Assembly: GCF_040222955.1 (NCBI RefSeq) | Contig: NZ_JAVKCA010000018.1 | Span: 1-64,000 of the forward strand | Length of the DNA stretch: 64,000 nt | Source: Marinoscillum sp040222955 | Lineage (GTDB): Bacteria; Bacteroidota; Bacteroidia; Cytophagales; Cyclobacteriaceae | Reading direction: 5' to 3' | Shown here: positions 33,535 to 43,152 of the stretch, piece after piece | How positions within the stretch are numbered: position 1 is the first letter of the stretch | Layout: each line of letters starts with the position of its first letter | Translations under genes and position numbers: made by a program | The notes under the pieces: model-generated | Told to the model about the DNA's origin: nothing | The model's database searches: none | Seen by the model: only the letters and a program-made list of their open reading frames with translations

Positions 33535-34677
33535 ATGAGAAAGATCAATCAAATCACCTACATAGTAATCATTTCGGCGCTTGTATATGCATGCGGAGGC
33601 AGTGAGGCTGCCAAGGATAAAGTGACGGAACTGAACGAATTGAAAGCACAGCAAAAGGAGCTGGAAACCAAAATTTCTGACCTTGAGGCTGAACTGATTC
33701 AGTCGGGGCAGTTGAAGAAAAAGGAAGGGAATAAAGTCCTGATCACTACTTTGAAGATGACACCTGATAGTTTTGAGCATTGGGTAGAAGTACGAGGTAC
33801 AGTGGCTTCCAGAAAAAATGTAATGCTCTCAGCTGAGACCATGGGCAAGATAGCGTCTATCAAAGTTACTGAAGGGCAAAAAGTGAGTAAAGGTCAGCTA
33901 TTGGTGCAATTGGATGCGGACATCCTGAGGAATAGTATCTCGGAAGTAAAAACACAATTGGAGTTGGCTACAACCATTTGTGAGCGCCAGACTAAGCTGT
34001 GGGAGCAGAATATTGGTACAGAGGTGCAGTACCTTCAGGCCAAGAATAATAAGGAGGCTCTCGAAAGTAAACTGAAAACACTCAACTCACAATTGAGCCA
34101 GTCCAACGTGGTGGCTCCTTTCAATGGGATAATTGATAACATACCCGTAAGAGAAGGCGAGATGACCTCACCAGGTATGCCATTGGTACGGATTGTCAAT
34201 CAAAATGACACTTACATTTCTGCGGATGTGTCAGAGTCTTTCTTGGGCAAATTTGAAGTAGGCCAGCAGGTGAAAGTTTATTTCCCATCTCTGGATAAGG
34301 AAGTAGTCTCCAAAATAGCTTCTGTAGGTCAGGTAATTAAGAGTGAGAACAGGACATTCGAAGTGGAGGTAGGCCTGCCGGCAGTCAACTTCCCAGTCAA
34401 ACCGAATCAGGTGGTGGTTCTCCACATGATAGACTACCAAACAGACAAAGCACTTGTGGTGCCAACCAAACTGGTACAGCGGGACAGCAAGGGTAGCTAC
34501 GTGTACGAACTGGTGGACAAGGAGGGGAAGAAGGTGGCCAGTAAAGTGTACGTGAAGCCCGGGGTATCTTACAATCTGGAGACAGAAATACTTGAAGGAT
34601 TGTCTGCTGGCCAGCTGATTGCTTATGAGGGCTATAGAGAGCTCGCACCTGATGCGGCCGTTACAATCAGAAACTAA
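33535..34677 (+). CDS. RND efflux periplasmic adaptor (MFP) lipoprotein
   Basis: The 380-residue protein has a lipobox ending YAC (Cys20), a short coiled coil (about residues 30-60), then lipoyl/barrel-sandwich strands (EVRGTVASRKNVMLSAETMG). A helical hairpin and a beta-barrel with 'SQSNVVAPFNGIIDNIPVRE' follow. A membrane-proximal domain closes it. It bridges the inner-membrane permease and the TolC channel. The lipid anchor at Cys20 should hold it to the inner membrane. The extra N-terminal coiled coil before the adaptor core is a small oddity. It lies between the TolC and permease genes in one operon. Confidence 0.94.
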   Translation: MRKINQITYIVIISALVYACGGSEAAKDKVTELNELKAQQKELETKISDLEAELIQSGQLKKKEGNKVLITTLKMTPDSFEHWVEVRGTVASRKNVMLSAETMGKIASIKVTEGQKVSKGQLLVQLDADILRNSISEVKTQLELATTICERQTKLWEQNIGTEVQYLQAKNNKEALESKLKTLNSQLSQSNVVAPFNGIIDNIPVREGEMTSPGMPLVRIVNQNDTYISADVSESFLGKFEVGQQVKVYFPSLDKEVVSKIASVGQVIKSENRTFEVEVGLPAVNFPVKPNQVVVLHMIDYQTDKALVVPTKLVQRDSKGSYVYELVDKEGKKVASKVYVKPGVSYNLETEILEGLSAGQLIAYEGYRELAPDAAVTIRN

Positions 34678-34712
34678 TCAACAAGTGGTATAACTCATTA
34701 GAAAGCAAATAA

Positions 34713-37700
34713 ATGGCTGACGAATCTACTAATAAGAGCACCGAAAAGCAGTTTGGTTTAACCACACTTTCGCTAAATAACCGGACCACGGTCTATGTCC
34801 TGACAATACTTGTGGTCATTATAGGTCTGCTGACCTATCTCACCCTGCCGAAAGAGAGCTTCCCGGAAGTGAAGCAACCGATCGTGTACATAGGCACTCC
34901 TCACCCGGGCAACTCTCCCGTGGATATGGAAAACCTGGTGACCAGGCCTATAGAGAAGGAAGTAAATACAATAGCCGAGGTGGACAATATTAAGTCTACT
35001 TCAGTACAGGATTATTCCACCATCATCGTGGAATTTACGTCGGATACGGACATAGAAGATGCGCTGATCAAGGTAAAGGACGCGGTGGACAGGGCCAAGC
35101 CCGATCTTCCGGAGCTCCAGACCGATCCAAATGTATTTGAAATGAACTTCTCTGAGTTTCCGATTTTGAATATCAACCTGTCTGGAAACTACAGCATGGA
35201 GGAACTCAATGAATATGCTGAGTACCTGGAGGAGGAGATTGAAAAGGTTTCTGAAATTTCCAAAGTAGAGATACGAGGTATCAATGAAAAGGAGCTGAAG
35301 GTGAATGTGGATCCTTATCAGATGGAAGCCCGCGAGGTGAACTTTTCGGACATTGAAAACGCCATCAGAAGTGAGAATATAACTCTTTCAGGTGGTAGTG
35401 TGAGAGAGGGGGACATTCGCAGGTCTATCCGCGTAGTTGGCGAATTTTCCTACCCTGAAGAAGTTCTGGATGTGGTGGTGAAAAGTGAGAAAGGAAACAT
35501 CGTTTATCTGCGAGATATTGGTGAGGTGGACTTTGACTACAAAGAAACGCAGGACTATGCGAGGCTGCGAGGCAATCCGGTGGTAATGGTGGATGTGGTG
35601 AAACGAAGTGGCGAGAATCTGCTCATTGCTACCGATAAGATCAATGCGATCCTGGAGAAGGCCAGGAGAGATGTATTTCCTAAAGACCTGATTGTGACCA
35701 AGACGAACGACCAGTCTGAGCAAACCAGGGAACTGGTCGATAGTCTTGAAAATAACATCATCTCCGGGGTGATTCTCGTGGTGCTGGTGCTGTTGTTCTT
35801 CCTGGGTTCACGAAACGCCCTTTTCGTTGGGATAGCGATACCTCTTTCCATGTTTATGGCTTTCATGATTCTGGGCATGTTTGGCATTACCATCAACATG
35901 ATGGTGCTCTTCTCCCTGATCATGGCGCTGGGTATGCTGGTGGACAATGGTATCGTGGTAGTGGAAAATGTCTATCGACTCAGGGAAGAGGGATTGTCCT
36001 CTTTTGAAGCCACCAAGCAAGGGGTAGGGGAAGTAGCATGGCCTATTATTGCTTCTACAGCCACTACTTTGGCCGCTTTCCTTCCGTTGGCTTTTTGGCC
36101 AGGTATTATGGGAGAGTTCATGAAGTTCCTTCCCATTACGCTCATGGTTACATTGGGTTCTTCATTGTTTGTGGCCTTGGTGATCAACCCGGTACTGATA
36201 GCGGCATTCATGAAGCTGGAAACCGGAGAGACCAATAAGAAACGCATCATGATTTTTGTTGCTGCGGCGATTGTCCTTGGGGCATTGTTATTACTCGTGA
36301 AGGCGACAGTGCTGGGCAACCTGCTCGTCATTGCCGGTTTGATTACTATCCTGAACGTGTATGTATTGGTACCTGCCTCAGCCAGATTCCAAAGGACTTT
36401 TCTCCCATGGTTAGAGGGTCTGTATAAGTCCACCCTGGATTTTGCCCTTTCGGGATGGAAGCCTGCATTATTCTTTTGGGGTACAGTACTGATGTTTTTT
36501 GGATCTTTTGGACTGATGAGCGTGTTTCCACCCGATGTGGAGTACTTTCCTAAAACAGACCCGAAGTACATCAATGTCTTTATTGAATATCCCGTGGGTA
36601 CAGACATTGAGCACACCAATGAGTTTACCCAGAAAATTGAGCACATTGTTTTTGATGTGGTGAAACCATACGAAAGCATCGTGGAGTCTATCATTGCCAA
36701 TGTGGGACAGGGAACATCTGATCCCAACGACCCCTCCGCTTTTGGGCAGCAGGACACCCCCAATAAAGCAAGGATTACAGTCAATTTTAAGGAGTTTAAA
36801 TATAGGAATGACATAGATACCAAGGTGATCTTGACTGAGATTCGGGAGGCCATAGGAGGCTATCCGGGTGTGGCTGTTACAGTGGATCAGAATGCGGATG
36901 GCCCGCCGGCAGGTAAACCAATCAGTATCGAAGTATCTGGTGAGGATTTCGCCACCCTTATAGAGGTGACCGAGCGGATGAAGAAAACCATCAATGAGTC
37001 GGGTATAGAGGGTATAGAAAAGCTGAAAACGGACCTGGAAACGGGTAAGCCAGAGCTTGTTGTGAATATTGACAGGGAAAAAGCCCGCAGGTTTGGACTG
37101 TCTACTAACTCCATAGCCATGGAGGTGCGTACTGCACTGTTCGGGAAGGAAGTTTCCAAGTACAAGGAAGGTGAAGATGACTATGAGGTGCAGCTCAGAC
37201 TTATGGAGAAGTATCGATACGATATTGATGCTCTGATGAATAAAAGTGTGGTTTTCAGAGATCAGACATCTGGTAAAATGGTGAGTGTGCCTATTTCATC
37301 GGTAGCTACTTCAGAGCTGAGCTCTACTTATGGCTCTATCAAGAGGAAGGATATGGATCGGGTGATTACCATCAGCTCCAATGTAGTCACCGGCTACAAC
37401 GCCACTGAGATCAACGGGGAAATTGAGGAGCTACTGAGCAACTTCCAGATGCCTGCTGGTTATGAATTTAAATTCAGTGGGGAGCAGGAGAAGCAAGCCA
37501 AAGAAATGGCTTTCCTCACCAAGGCGCTTGGTATAGCTGTCTGTCTGATCTTTCTGATCATTGTGGCACAGTTCAATAAAGTAACTACCCCTTTTATCAT
37601 CATGATGTCCGTTGTCCTGAGTACTATCGGAGTGTTCCTGGGGCTGGTGGTTTTCCAAATGAACTTTGTGGTGATTATGTCCATGGTAGGAATTATCTCG

Positions 37701-38105
37701 CTTGCGGGAATTGTGGTGAATAATGCCATCGTGCTCATAGACTTTATAGAACTGAGTCGTGAGCGCAAGCGAAAGGAACTTGGGGTGGATAAGTTACCTT
37801 TTAAAGAAATAGTAGAAGCGATAGCTGTGGCTGGGAAAACGAGGCTGAGACCAGTGTTGCTCACAGCGATCACCACTGTTTTGGGGCTGGTACCACTGGC
37901 AGTAGGGTTCAATGTGGATTTCATAAAATTCCTGAGGACCTACGATGCGGATTTCTACCTTGGGGGAGATAACGTGGCATTCTGGGGTCCAATGTCATGG
38001 ACCATTATTTTCGGACTGTCGTTTGCCACATTCCTTACCCTGGTGATTGTACCAGTGATGTACCTCTTTTTTGCCCGGGTCAATCGGTACCTGGGGATTA
38101 GTTAA
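34713..38105 (+). CDS. RND-family efflux permease (HAE-type)
   Basis: The 1130-residue inner-membrane pump has the RND layout of two six-helix bundles, each preceded by a helix and a large periplasmic porter domain. Visible marks are 'LTYLTLPKESFPEVKQPIVY' after TM1, GMLVDNGIVVVENVYRLREE in the TM4 region (the Asp being the proton-relay residue) and, in the second half, GIISLAGIVVNNAIVLIDFIE. The cargo may be drugs, lipids or metabolites. It is the last gene of the TetR-TolC-MFP-RND operon, with a hairpin 11 bases after the stop. It is somewhat longer than AcrB because of an extra hydrophobic stretch near residues 505-555. Confidence 0.95.
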   Translation: MADESTNKSTEKQFGLTTLSLNNRTTVYVLTILVVIIGLLTYLTLPKESFPEVKQPIVYIGTPHPGNSPVDMENLVTRPIEKEVNTIAEVDNIKSTSVQDYSTIIVEFTSDTDIEDALIKVKDAVDRAKPDLPELQTDPNVFEMNFSEFPILNINLSGNYSMEELNEYAEYLEEEIEKVSEISKVEIRGINEKELKVNVDPYQMEAREVNFSDIENAIRSENITLSGGSVREGDIRRSIRVVGEFSYPEEVLDVVVKSEKGNIVYLRDIGEVDFDYKETQDYARLRGNPVVMVDVVKRSGENLLIATDKINAILEKARRDVFPKDLIVTKTNDQSEQTRELVDSLENNIISGVILVVLVLLFFLGSRNALFVGIAIPLSMFMAFMILGMFGITINMMVLFSLIMALGMLVDNGIVVVENVYRLREEGLSSFEATKQGVGEVAWPIIASTATTLAAFLPLAFWPGIMGEFMKFLPITLMVTLGSSLFVALVINPVLIAAFMKLETGETNKKRIMIFVAAAIVLGALLLLVKATVLGNLLVIAGLITILNVYVLVPASARFQRTFLPWLEGLYKSTLDFALSGWKPALFFWGTVLMFFGSFGLMSVFPPDVEYFPKTDPKYINVFIEYPVGTDIEHTNEFTQKIEHIVFDVVKPYESIVESIIANVGQGTSDPNDPSAFGQQDTPNKARITVNFKEFKYRNDIDTKVILTEIREAIGGYPGVAVTVDQNADGPPAGKPISIEVSGEDFATLIEVTERMKKTINESGIEGIEKLKTDLETGKPELVVNIDREKARRFGLSTNSIAMEVRTALFGKEVSKYKEGEDDYEVQLRLMEKYRYDIDALMNKSVVFRDQTSGKMVSVPISSVATSELSSTYGSIKRKDMDRVITISSNVVTGYNATEINGEIEELLSNFQMPAGYEFKFSGEQEKQAKEMAFLTKALGIAVCLIFLIIVAQFNKVTTPFIIMMSVVLSTIGVFLGLVVFQMNFVVIMSMVGIISLAGIVVNNAIVLIDFIELSRERKRKELGVDKLPFKEIVEAIAVAGKTRLRPVLLTAITTVLGLVPLAVGFNVDFIKFLRTYDADFYLGGDNVAFWGPMSWTIIFGLSFATFLTLVIVPVMYLFFARVNRYLGIS

Positions 38106-38116
38106 TAAAACCTGGA

Positions 38117-38138
38117 GCCCCGGTCAAATGACCGGGGC
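38117..38138 (+). terminator. GC-rich hairpin between pump operon and metallophosphoesterase gene
   Basis: GCCCCGGTCA and TGACCGGGGC pair perfectly around AA, giving a 10-base stem. The tail (ATTTGCTT) is only weakly T-rich and runs straight into the next ATG at 38147. It could terminate the efflux operon, or hinder read-through translation of the next gene. Confidence 0.6.
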
Positions 38139-38146
38139 ATTTGCTT

Positions 38147-39382
38147 ATGAGTAGAATTTATTTCTTTGGGATAGCGGCGGTACTCTACCTGGCTTTTGAC
38201 CTGTATATCTATCAGGCCATTCGTGTGTTGATCTCTGATTATGAGGTACTGACCAGAAGGCTTGTTTCTGTAGCCTATTTTGGAGTGTCTCTGGTACTTT
38301 TTCTGGGGATCATATTTTATGAACAACTGGACCCGAAGCAGTTTCAGAACCTTAGACTTTTTATCACTACTGCCTTTTTTATCACGCTTATTGGCAAGTT
38401 GATCTCGGCCATCTTTTTGGTGGCGGATGATTTCAGGCGGCTGGTTACTTATGTTATGAATCTCATGCCATCCAGGGCAGAGACGCCAAAGGACCTGTCG
38501 CGCTCTGAGTTTCTCTCAAAATCAGCCATTATTGCGGGGACAGTTCCGATTGCGGTATTCAGTTTTGGCATTGTTTCCGGGGCTCATGACTATAGAATAA
38601 GGAAGAGGCAAATTGTTTCACCCAATGTGCCAAAGGCATTTGATGGCCTCAGGATTGTGCAGGTTTCTGATATTCACACCGGCAGCTTTTTCAATAAGAG
38701 AGCTGTAGCCGGTGGGGTGGACCTGATCAATCAGCAGAAAGGAGATATTGTTTTCTTTACCGGTGACCTGGTCAACAATCAGAGTGATGAGGCTAAACCG
38801 TACCTTGATATTTTTAGCAAAATTGATGCCCCCATGGGGGTTTACTCCACAATGGGCAACCATGACTATGGTGATTATAGAAGCTGGGCCAGTCCACAGG
38901 CTAAGCAAGCCGATGTTCTTCAGCTTCAGGAGATGCACCGCTATATGGGGTGGGACATCCTGCTGAACGAAAACAGGTTAATCAAAGAAGGAGCAGATCA
39001 GATTGCGATTTTAGGGCTGGAAAACTGGGGGGCAGGGCGCTTTTCTAAATACGGTGACCTGGCGAAAACCTATGCAGGCACCGAGGAGGTTCCGTTTAAA
39101 ATTTTGCTTTCTCACGATCCCAGCCATTGGGATGCCCAGGTGAGGCCTGAGTTTCCGGATATAGATCTGATGTTTGCCGGTCATACGCATGGAATGCAGT
39201 TTGGCATAGAGATCGGAGATTTCAGGTGGAGCCCGTCTCAGTATATCTATAAGCAGTGGGCTGATTTGTATAAAGATGGCAGCCAGTACTTATATGTGAA
39301 CCGAGGATTTGGTTTTCTGGGCTATCCGGGTAGGGTGGGGATCTTACCTGAGATTACAGTACTTGAGCTGAAGCATGGATAG
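38147..39382 (+). CDS. Membrane-anchored metallophosphoesterase
   Basis: The 411-residue protein has about four N-terminal membrane helices (residues 1-140). A calcineurin-like phosphoesterase domain follows with all metal motifs: 'VQVSDIHTGS' (D-x-H), FFTGDLVNN (GDxxxN), STMGNHDYGD (GNHD), LLSHDPSHWD and FAGHTHGMQFG (GHTH). It resembles YkuE/YaeI-like enzymes that act on lipid or nucleotide phosphate bonds at the membrane; the substrate is unknown. A frame upstream (TTG 38141) exists, but ATG 38147 is preferred. A clear terminator follows at 39510-39533. Confidence 0.93.
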   Translation: MSRIYFFGIAAVLYLAFDLYIYQAIRVLISDYEVLTRRLVSVAYFGVSLVLFLGIIFYEQLDPKQFQNLRLFITTAFFITLIGKLISAIFLVADDFRRLVTYVMNLMPSRAETPKDLSRSEFLSKSAIIAGTVPIAVFSFGIVSGAHDYRIRKRQIVSPNVPKAFDGLRIVQVSDIHTGSFFNKRAVAGGVDLINQQKGDIVFFTGDLVNNQSDEAKPYLDIFSKIDAPMGVYSTMGNHDYGDYRSWASPQAKQADVLQLQEMHRYMGWDILLNENRLIKEGADQIAILGLENWGAGRFSKYGDLAKTYAGTEEVPFKILLSHDPSHWDAQVRPEFPDIDLMFAGHTHGMQFGIEIGDFRWSPSQYIYKQWADLYKDGSQYLYVNRGFGFLGYPGRVGILPEITVLELKHG

Positions 39383-39509
39383 GGGTAAGCAGCACTTTAA
39401 TGGTTATAGAGCTGGTTAAAATTCTCATTGTAATGTAGGCTGATTGTTTTTTCAAGACAAGCCTCGTTAAGTGGTTATGGTGAATATTGCTCATTGCAAT
39501 TAATTTTTG

Positions 39510-39536
39510 AAAAAGAGGCTTCTGCCTCTTTTTCTC
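39510..39536 (+). terminator. Terminator after the metallophosphoesterase gene
   Basis: AAAAAGAGGC and GCCTCTTTTT pair perfectly around TTCT, followed by CTCGTTT. It lies between the stop at 39382 and the YihY start at 39587; the A-rich 5' side makes it potentially bidirectional. Confidence 0.85.
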
Positions 39537-39586
39537 GTTTATTGCCACCCATATTAATTATCTTGGCGTGTAATTCTGATCGAAAT

Positions 39587-40915
39587 ATGGTTGCCCGGCA
39601 CGTCAAAAACATCAAAAATTTCCTTCACGAGGACTTATGGAAACTCAAATTGGATGGTCTCCCAAAGAGACGCAGGTTTCTCTACCGCCAGATCAGAATA
39701 TGGATCATCACACTTTCAGAGTTTGAGAAAGATAAGTGTGGAGAGAAGGCCTCTGCGCTCACTTATTTTTCAGTGCTCTCCGTGGTGCCTGTGGTGGCTA
39801 TGGCCTTTGGCATTGCCACCATCTTTGGACTGGAGGATTACCTGAAGGATGAGCTGATCAAGTACTTTAGCGGTCAGCAGGAAGTCCTGGATTACACCTT
39901 GAAGTTTGCCAATAAAATGCTATCCACATCTAGTGGTGGAATTATATCGGGTATCAGTGCGGTTTTTTTGATTTACGCCGTAGCCAGGTTGTTGAATAAC
40001 ATAGAGGTGGCCTTCAATGACATTTGGAATACCCGCAAGGGACGAACGCTCAAGAGGAAGCTGACAGACTATATGTCAGTGATTTTACTGGGACCGCTCA
40101 TCCTTATCATGGCCAGTTCAGCAGCTGTCTTCATCACCACCAGCATTGAGAGTCTCGCCGATAGTATTAGCATTTTGGGGTTGTTCAAGCCGGTTATCCT
40201 GTTTCTCATTAAGTTGATACCCTATACACTGATTTGGTTTTTGCTTTTTCTCCTGTATATGGTTTTTCCCAATACATCAGTCAGGATAAGGCCTGCGTTG
40301 ATTGCCGGAATTTTGGCCGGTACGGCCTACCAGATCACCCAGTTTGCCTGGATCGAAGGGCAGGTTTACCTTTCTCGTTATAGTGTGATCTATGGGAGTT
40401 TTGCTGCCCTTCCGCTCTTTCTTGTCTGGCTTCAGCTCAGCTGGATGATCTTATTGTTTGGTGCGGAGTTCGCCTTTGCAGTACAGAATGTCGGAGGCTG
40501 GGCCTATGATAATGAGGAATTGAAGATGAATTTGAAATCTAAGCGAAAAATGACGCTTCTTGTATTGCGGAGGATTGTGAAGGATTTTCAATCCAACGAC
40601 GAGCCTGTTTCATTTGAGCACCTATGCGAGACACTGAATATACCCCGAAGGTTTATCCGTGAGATACTGGATGATCTGGAAACAGCACGACTAATCGTGA
40701 AAATAGCCGATCCGGAAGTAGAGCAATTTCAGCCAGGGATGGACATCCACAAAATTGACGTCTTCATGGTCTATGACCGGCTGGAAAAACTGGGAATGGA
40801 TAACTTACCACAGGCTTCTGAAAATGAGGGATTTGATAACATTGAAGCGCTGCTTGCTGAAGTGGATAAAGCCATCAGGGAGGCTCAGTCTAATAAAAAA
40901 GTGGTTGATTTATGA
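39587..40915 (+). CDS. YihY/BrkB-family inner-membrane protein with C-terminal winged-helix domain
   Basis: From ATG 39587 the protein has 442 residues. A short basic N-terminus is followed by about six membrane helices with family marks ('ALTYFSVLSVVPVVAMAFGI' and 'AGTAYQITQFAWIEGQVYLS'), then 'YGSFAALPLFLVWLQLSWMI'. After residue ~310 there is a soluble tail with a winged-helix-like stretch (FEHLCETLNIPRRFIREILDDLE). The family was once mis-named RNase BN; its function is unsettled (possibly transport or envelope maintenance). The frame opens at 39494, but that would start inside the preceding terminator. Its 3' end overlaps the convergent DUF4442 gene by six bases. Confidence 0.9.
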   Translation: MVARHVKNIKNFLHEDLWKLKLDGLPKRRRFLYRQIRIWIITLSEFEKDKCGEKASALTYFSVLSVVPVVAMAFGIATIFGLEDYLKDELIKYFSGQQEVLDYTLKFANKMLSTSSGGIISGISAVFLIYAVARLLNNIEVAFNDIWNTRKGRTLKRKLTDYMSVILLGPLILIMASSAAVFITTSIESLADSISILGLFKPVILFLIKLIPYTLIWFLLFLLYMVFPNTSVRIRPALIAGILAGTAYQITQFAWIEGQVYLSRYSVIYGSFAALPLFLVWLQLSWMILLFGAEFAFAVQNVGGWAYDNEELKMNLKSKRKMTLLVLRRIVKDFQSNDEPVSFEHLCETLNIPRRFIREILDDLETARLIVKIADPEVEQFQPGMDIHKIDVFMVYDRLEKLGMDNLPQASENEGFDNIEALLAEVDKAIREAQSNKKVVDL

Positions 40916-41404
40916 GCGCTGCTTAAATGACCAGGTAAACTCAAACTCTGACACCACTGTACCGTCTGCCATCTTACCCACCGTTTTGAAAGTGGCGCTT
41001 TGGGCTTCACCGGTAGCAACTGCACGATCTACCGCATCAAAGGCCAATTGACAATCCTCACAGGTGAAATAAACCCTGTCCACGGCTTTTTTCATAAATC
41101 GCGCTTTCAGATCTACGATGATAAATGCTACGGAAGGTTTGTGCCCGGCCACTGCCAGCAGGCAGGGAGAAGCAGTAGATAGCTCTGCAGCCATGCTTTG
41201 CACTGCAAAATAGGTGCTCTTAAAGGGATTTTTGGTGAGGTACTTAAAGGGCACTGAGGTCACACAGCGGGTTGTATCTAATTCACGGAGCCTCATGCCT
41301 GCAATCAGGCCCATCGGAAGTTTAGTGAGCAGGAAAAGCCCAAACTGCCACTTGCTGGTGACTTGTCGTTGGAGCTTTTCCTGCTTTTTGGTGAGTTGAG
41401 TCAT
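40910..41404 (-). CDS. DUF4442 hot-dog-fold protein, possible thioesterase
   Basis: The 164-residue protein fits the DUF4442 family, hot-dog-fold relatives of acyl-CoA thioesterases (PaaI-like). Characteristic parts are 'NPFKSTYFAVQSMAAELSTA' (central helix and turn) and 'ARFMKKAVDRVYFTCEDCQL' in the second half. A catalytic residue cannot be assigned, so activity is open. It starts four bases downstream of the symporter gene start region, i.e. it follows that gene's stop-to-start order on the minus strand, and it overlaps the YihY stop. Confidence 0.82.
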   Translation of the reverse strand: MTQLTKKQEKLQRQVTSKWQFGLFLLTKLPMGLIAGMRLRELDTTRCVTSVPFKYLTKNPFKSTYFAVQSMAAELSTASPCLLAVAGHKPSVAFIIVDLKARFMKKAVDRVYFTCEDCQLAFDAVDRAVATGEAQSATFKTVGKMADGTVVSEFEFTWSFKQRS

Positions 41405-41407
41405 CTG

Positions 41408-43021
41408 TTACCAGAAAAGTGCATAAAGAACCACAAGGATCAAAGTAATGGCAAATGCACCAATATTGAAAGCTGGTGTGGTTTTGAAAAGCCCTTTTGT
41501 TAGTTCTATTCCTTTCTCATTGTCTTTTCCTTTGCCTCCCATGTAGCTCACTATGATGATCACCAACATGGTAAGGAGACAAGTGAGCCCCATCTGATTC
41601 ATGAAAGGTATTCCGGGCAGAAGTTTGAAAAGCATGGCAATAGGCACGGAAAGTATAGCACCCCAAATGGCTGCGGCATTGGTGGTTTTTTTCCAGAAGA
41701 GACCCAGGAGGAATACAGCCAGAATACCAGGGCTTACGATTCCCGTGTACTCCTGAATAAACTGGAAGGCCTGATCGATACCTCCCAATAGCGGAGCCAT
41801 TACACAGGCTATTACTAACGCTATGGAAGCGGAAATTCTACCCATTCTTACCGTCTGACGGTCAGTGGCATCCTTCTTAATATACTGCTTGTAGATATCC
41901 ATGGTAAATATCGTGGAAGTGGAGTTAAGCATAGAAGCCAGTGAAGAAACGATGGCAGCAGCCAAAGCCGCAAATGCAACCCCTTTCAAACCAACTGGCA
42001 ACAGTTGAAGTAGCCATGGGTAGGCTTTGTCTGATTCTCCAGGACCAGGGACGTTTACCTGCCCCAGTTCACCCAGACGTGCCATGATCTCCGGGTCATT
42101 GACCATCACATATGCGGCAATACCGGGAACCACTACGATGAATGGAATGAGTAATTTCAAAAACGCCGCCATTACGATACCTTTCTGGGCTTCTTTCAGT
42201 GATTTGGCAGCCAGTGTTCGCTGGATGATATATTGATTGAATCCCCAATAATAGAGATTGGCAACCCACATACCCCCCACGAGTACCCAGATACCAGGGA
42301 GATTGGTAAATTCAGGATTGGATTCATCCAAAATCATGTGAAACCTTTCTGGCACGGCTTCCCATACCTGCTTGAACCCAGCCATCATACCGGCCCCATC
42401 CGAAAGGGTGTCCAGGGCCAGGTAGGTGGTAAGCAGACCACCCAGTACTAAAAAGACGACCTGTACCACGTCCGTCCATGCTACGGCAGACAGTCCGCCA
42501 TATAGAGAATATGCTGCAGCAAACAACGCCAGTCCCATCACACCATACATCATAGGCACACCCATGATGGTCTCAAGCGCCAACGCACCCAGGTAGAGCA
42601 CTGAGCTTAGGTTGACAAATACGTAGAGTGCTATCCAGAAAACTGCCAGTATTGTTTTCAGCTGTGTGCTGTATCTTTTTTCAACAAATTCAGGAATTGT
42701 GTACAGTCCCTTTTCTATGAAAATAGGCAAGAAATACTTGCCTACTATGATCAGTGTGATGGCAGCCATCCATTCGTAAGAGGCTATAGCTAATCCACTG
42801 GCAAATCCGGAGCCGGACATACCGATGAACTGCTCAGCAGAGATGTTGGCCGCAATGAGCGATGCCCCGATGGCCCACCAGGGGAGTGATTTGCTTGCCA
42901 AAAAGTAGTCTTCGGCATTTTTTTCATGGCCTTTTTTGTCACGAGACACCCAAAGACCTATGCCCACAATGAGGACACAGTAGCTTATGAAAACAATAAT
43001 ATCTACAAAAGAAAATTCCAT
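41408..43021 (-). CDS. Sodium/solute symporter, SSS family (SGLT-like)
   Basis: The 537-residue membrane protein has about 14 helices. Family marks are 'GHEKNAEDYFLASKSLPWWA' followed by IGASLIAANISAEQFIGMSG (TM1 sodium site), 'LSAVAWTDVVQVVFLVLGG', YYWGFNQYIIQRTLAAKSL and 'ALAAAIVSSLASMLNSTSTI'. The YYWGFNQYIIQR motif is typical of sugar-transporting SGLT members. It probably imports a sugar, inositol or sialic acid-type solute with sodium; the exact solute is unknown. It is the upstream gene of a pair with the DUF4442 gene, which starts four bases beyond its stop. It fits the marine sodium economy. Confidence 0.93.
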   Translation of the reverse strand: MEFSFVDIIVFISYCVLIVGIGLWVSRDKKGHEKNAEDYFLASKSLPWWAIGASLIAANISAEQFIGMSGSGFASGLAIASYEWMAAITLIIVGKYFLPIFIEKGLYTIPEFVEKRYSTQLKTILAVFWIALYVFVNLSSVLYLGALALETIMGVPMMYGVMGLALFAAAYSLYGGLSAVAWTDVVQVVFLVLGGLLTTYLALDTLSDGAGMMAGFKQVWEAVPERFHMILDESNPEFTNLPGIWVLVGGMWVANLYYWGFNQYIIQRTLAAKSLKEAQKGIVMAAFLKLLIPFIVVVPGIAAYVMVNDPEIMARLGELGQVNVPGPGESDKAYPWLLQLLPVGLKGVAFAALAAAIVSSLASMLNSTSTIFTMDIYKQYIKKDATDRQTVRMGRISASIALVIACVMAPLLGGIDQAFQFIQEYTGIVSPGILAVFLLGLFWKKTTNAAAIWGAILSVPIAMLFKLLPGIPFMNQMGLTCLLTMLVIIIVSYMGGKGKDNEKGIELTKGLFKTTPAFNIGAFAITLILVVLYALFW

Positions 43022-43152
43022 AAAATTGAATGATTTGAAATAAAACTACGCATGTTAAAGAGTTTTCCAAACATATGCAATATTGAAGTGTTCAGAAGCA
43101 TGCAAGACCACCTTATTTATAAAAAGCATAAAACGTTATGAATGGCAGGCAC

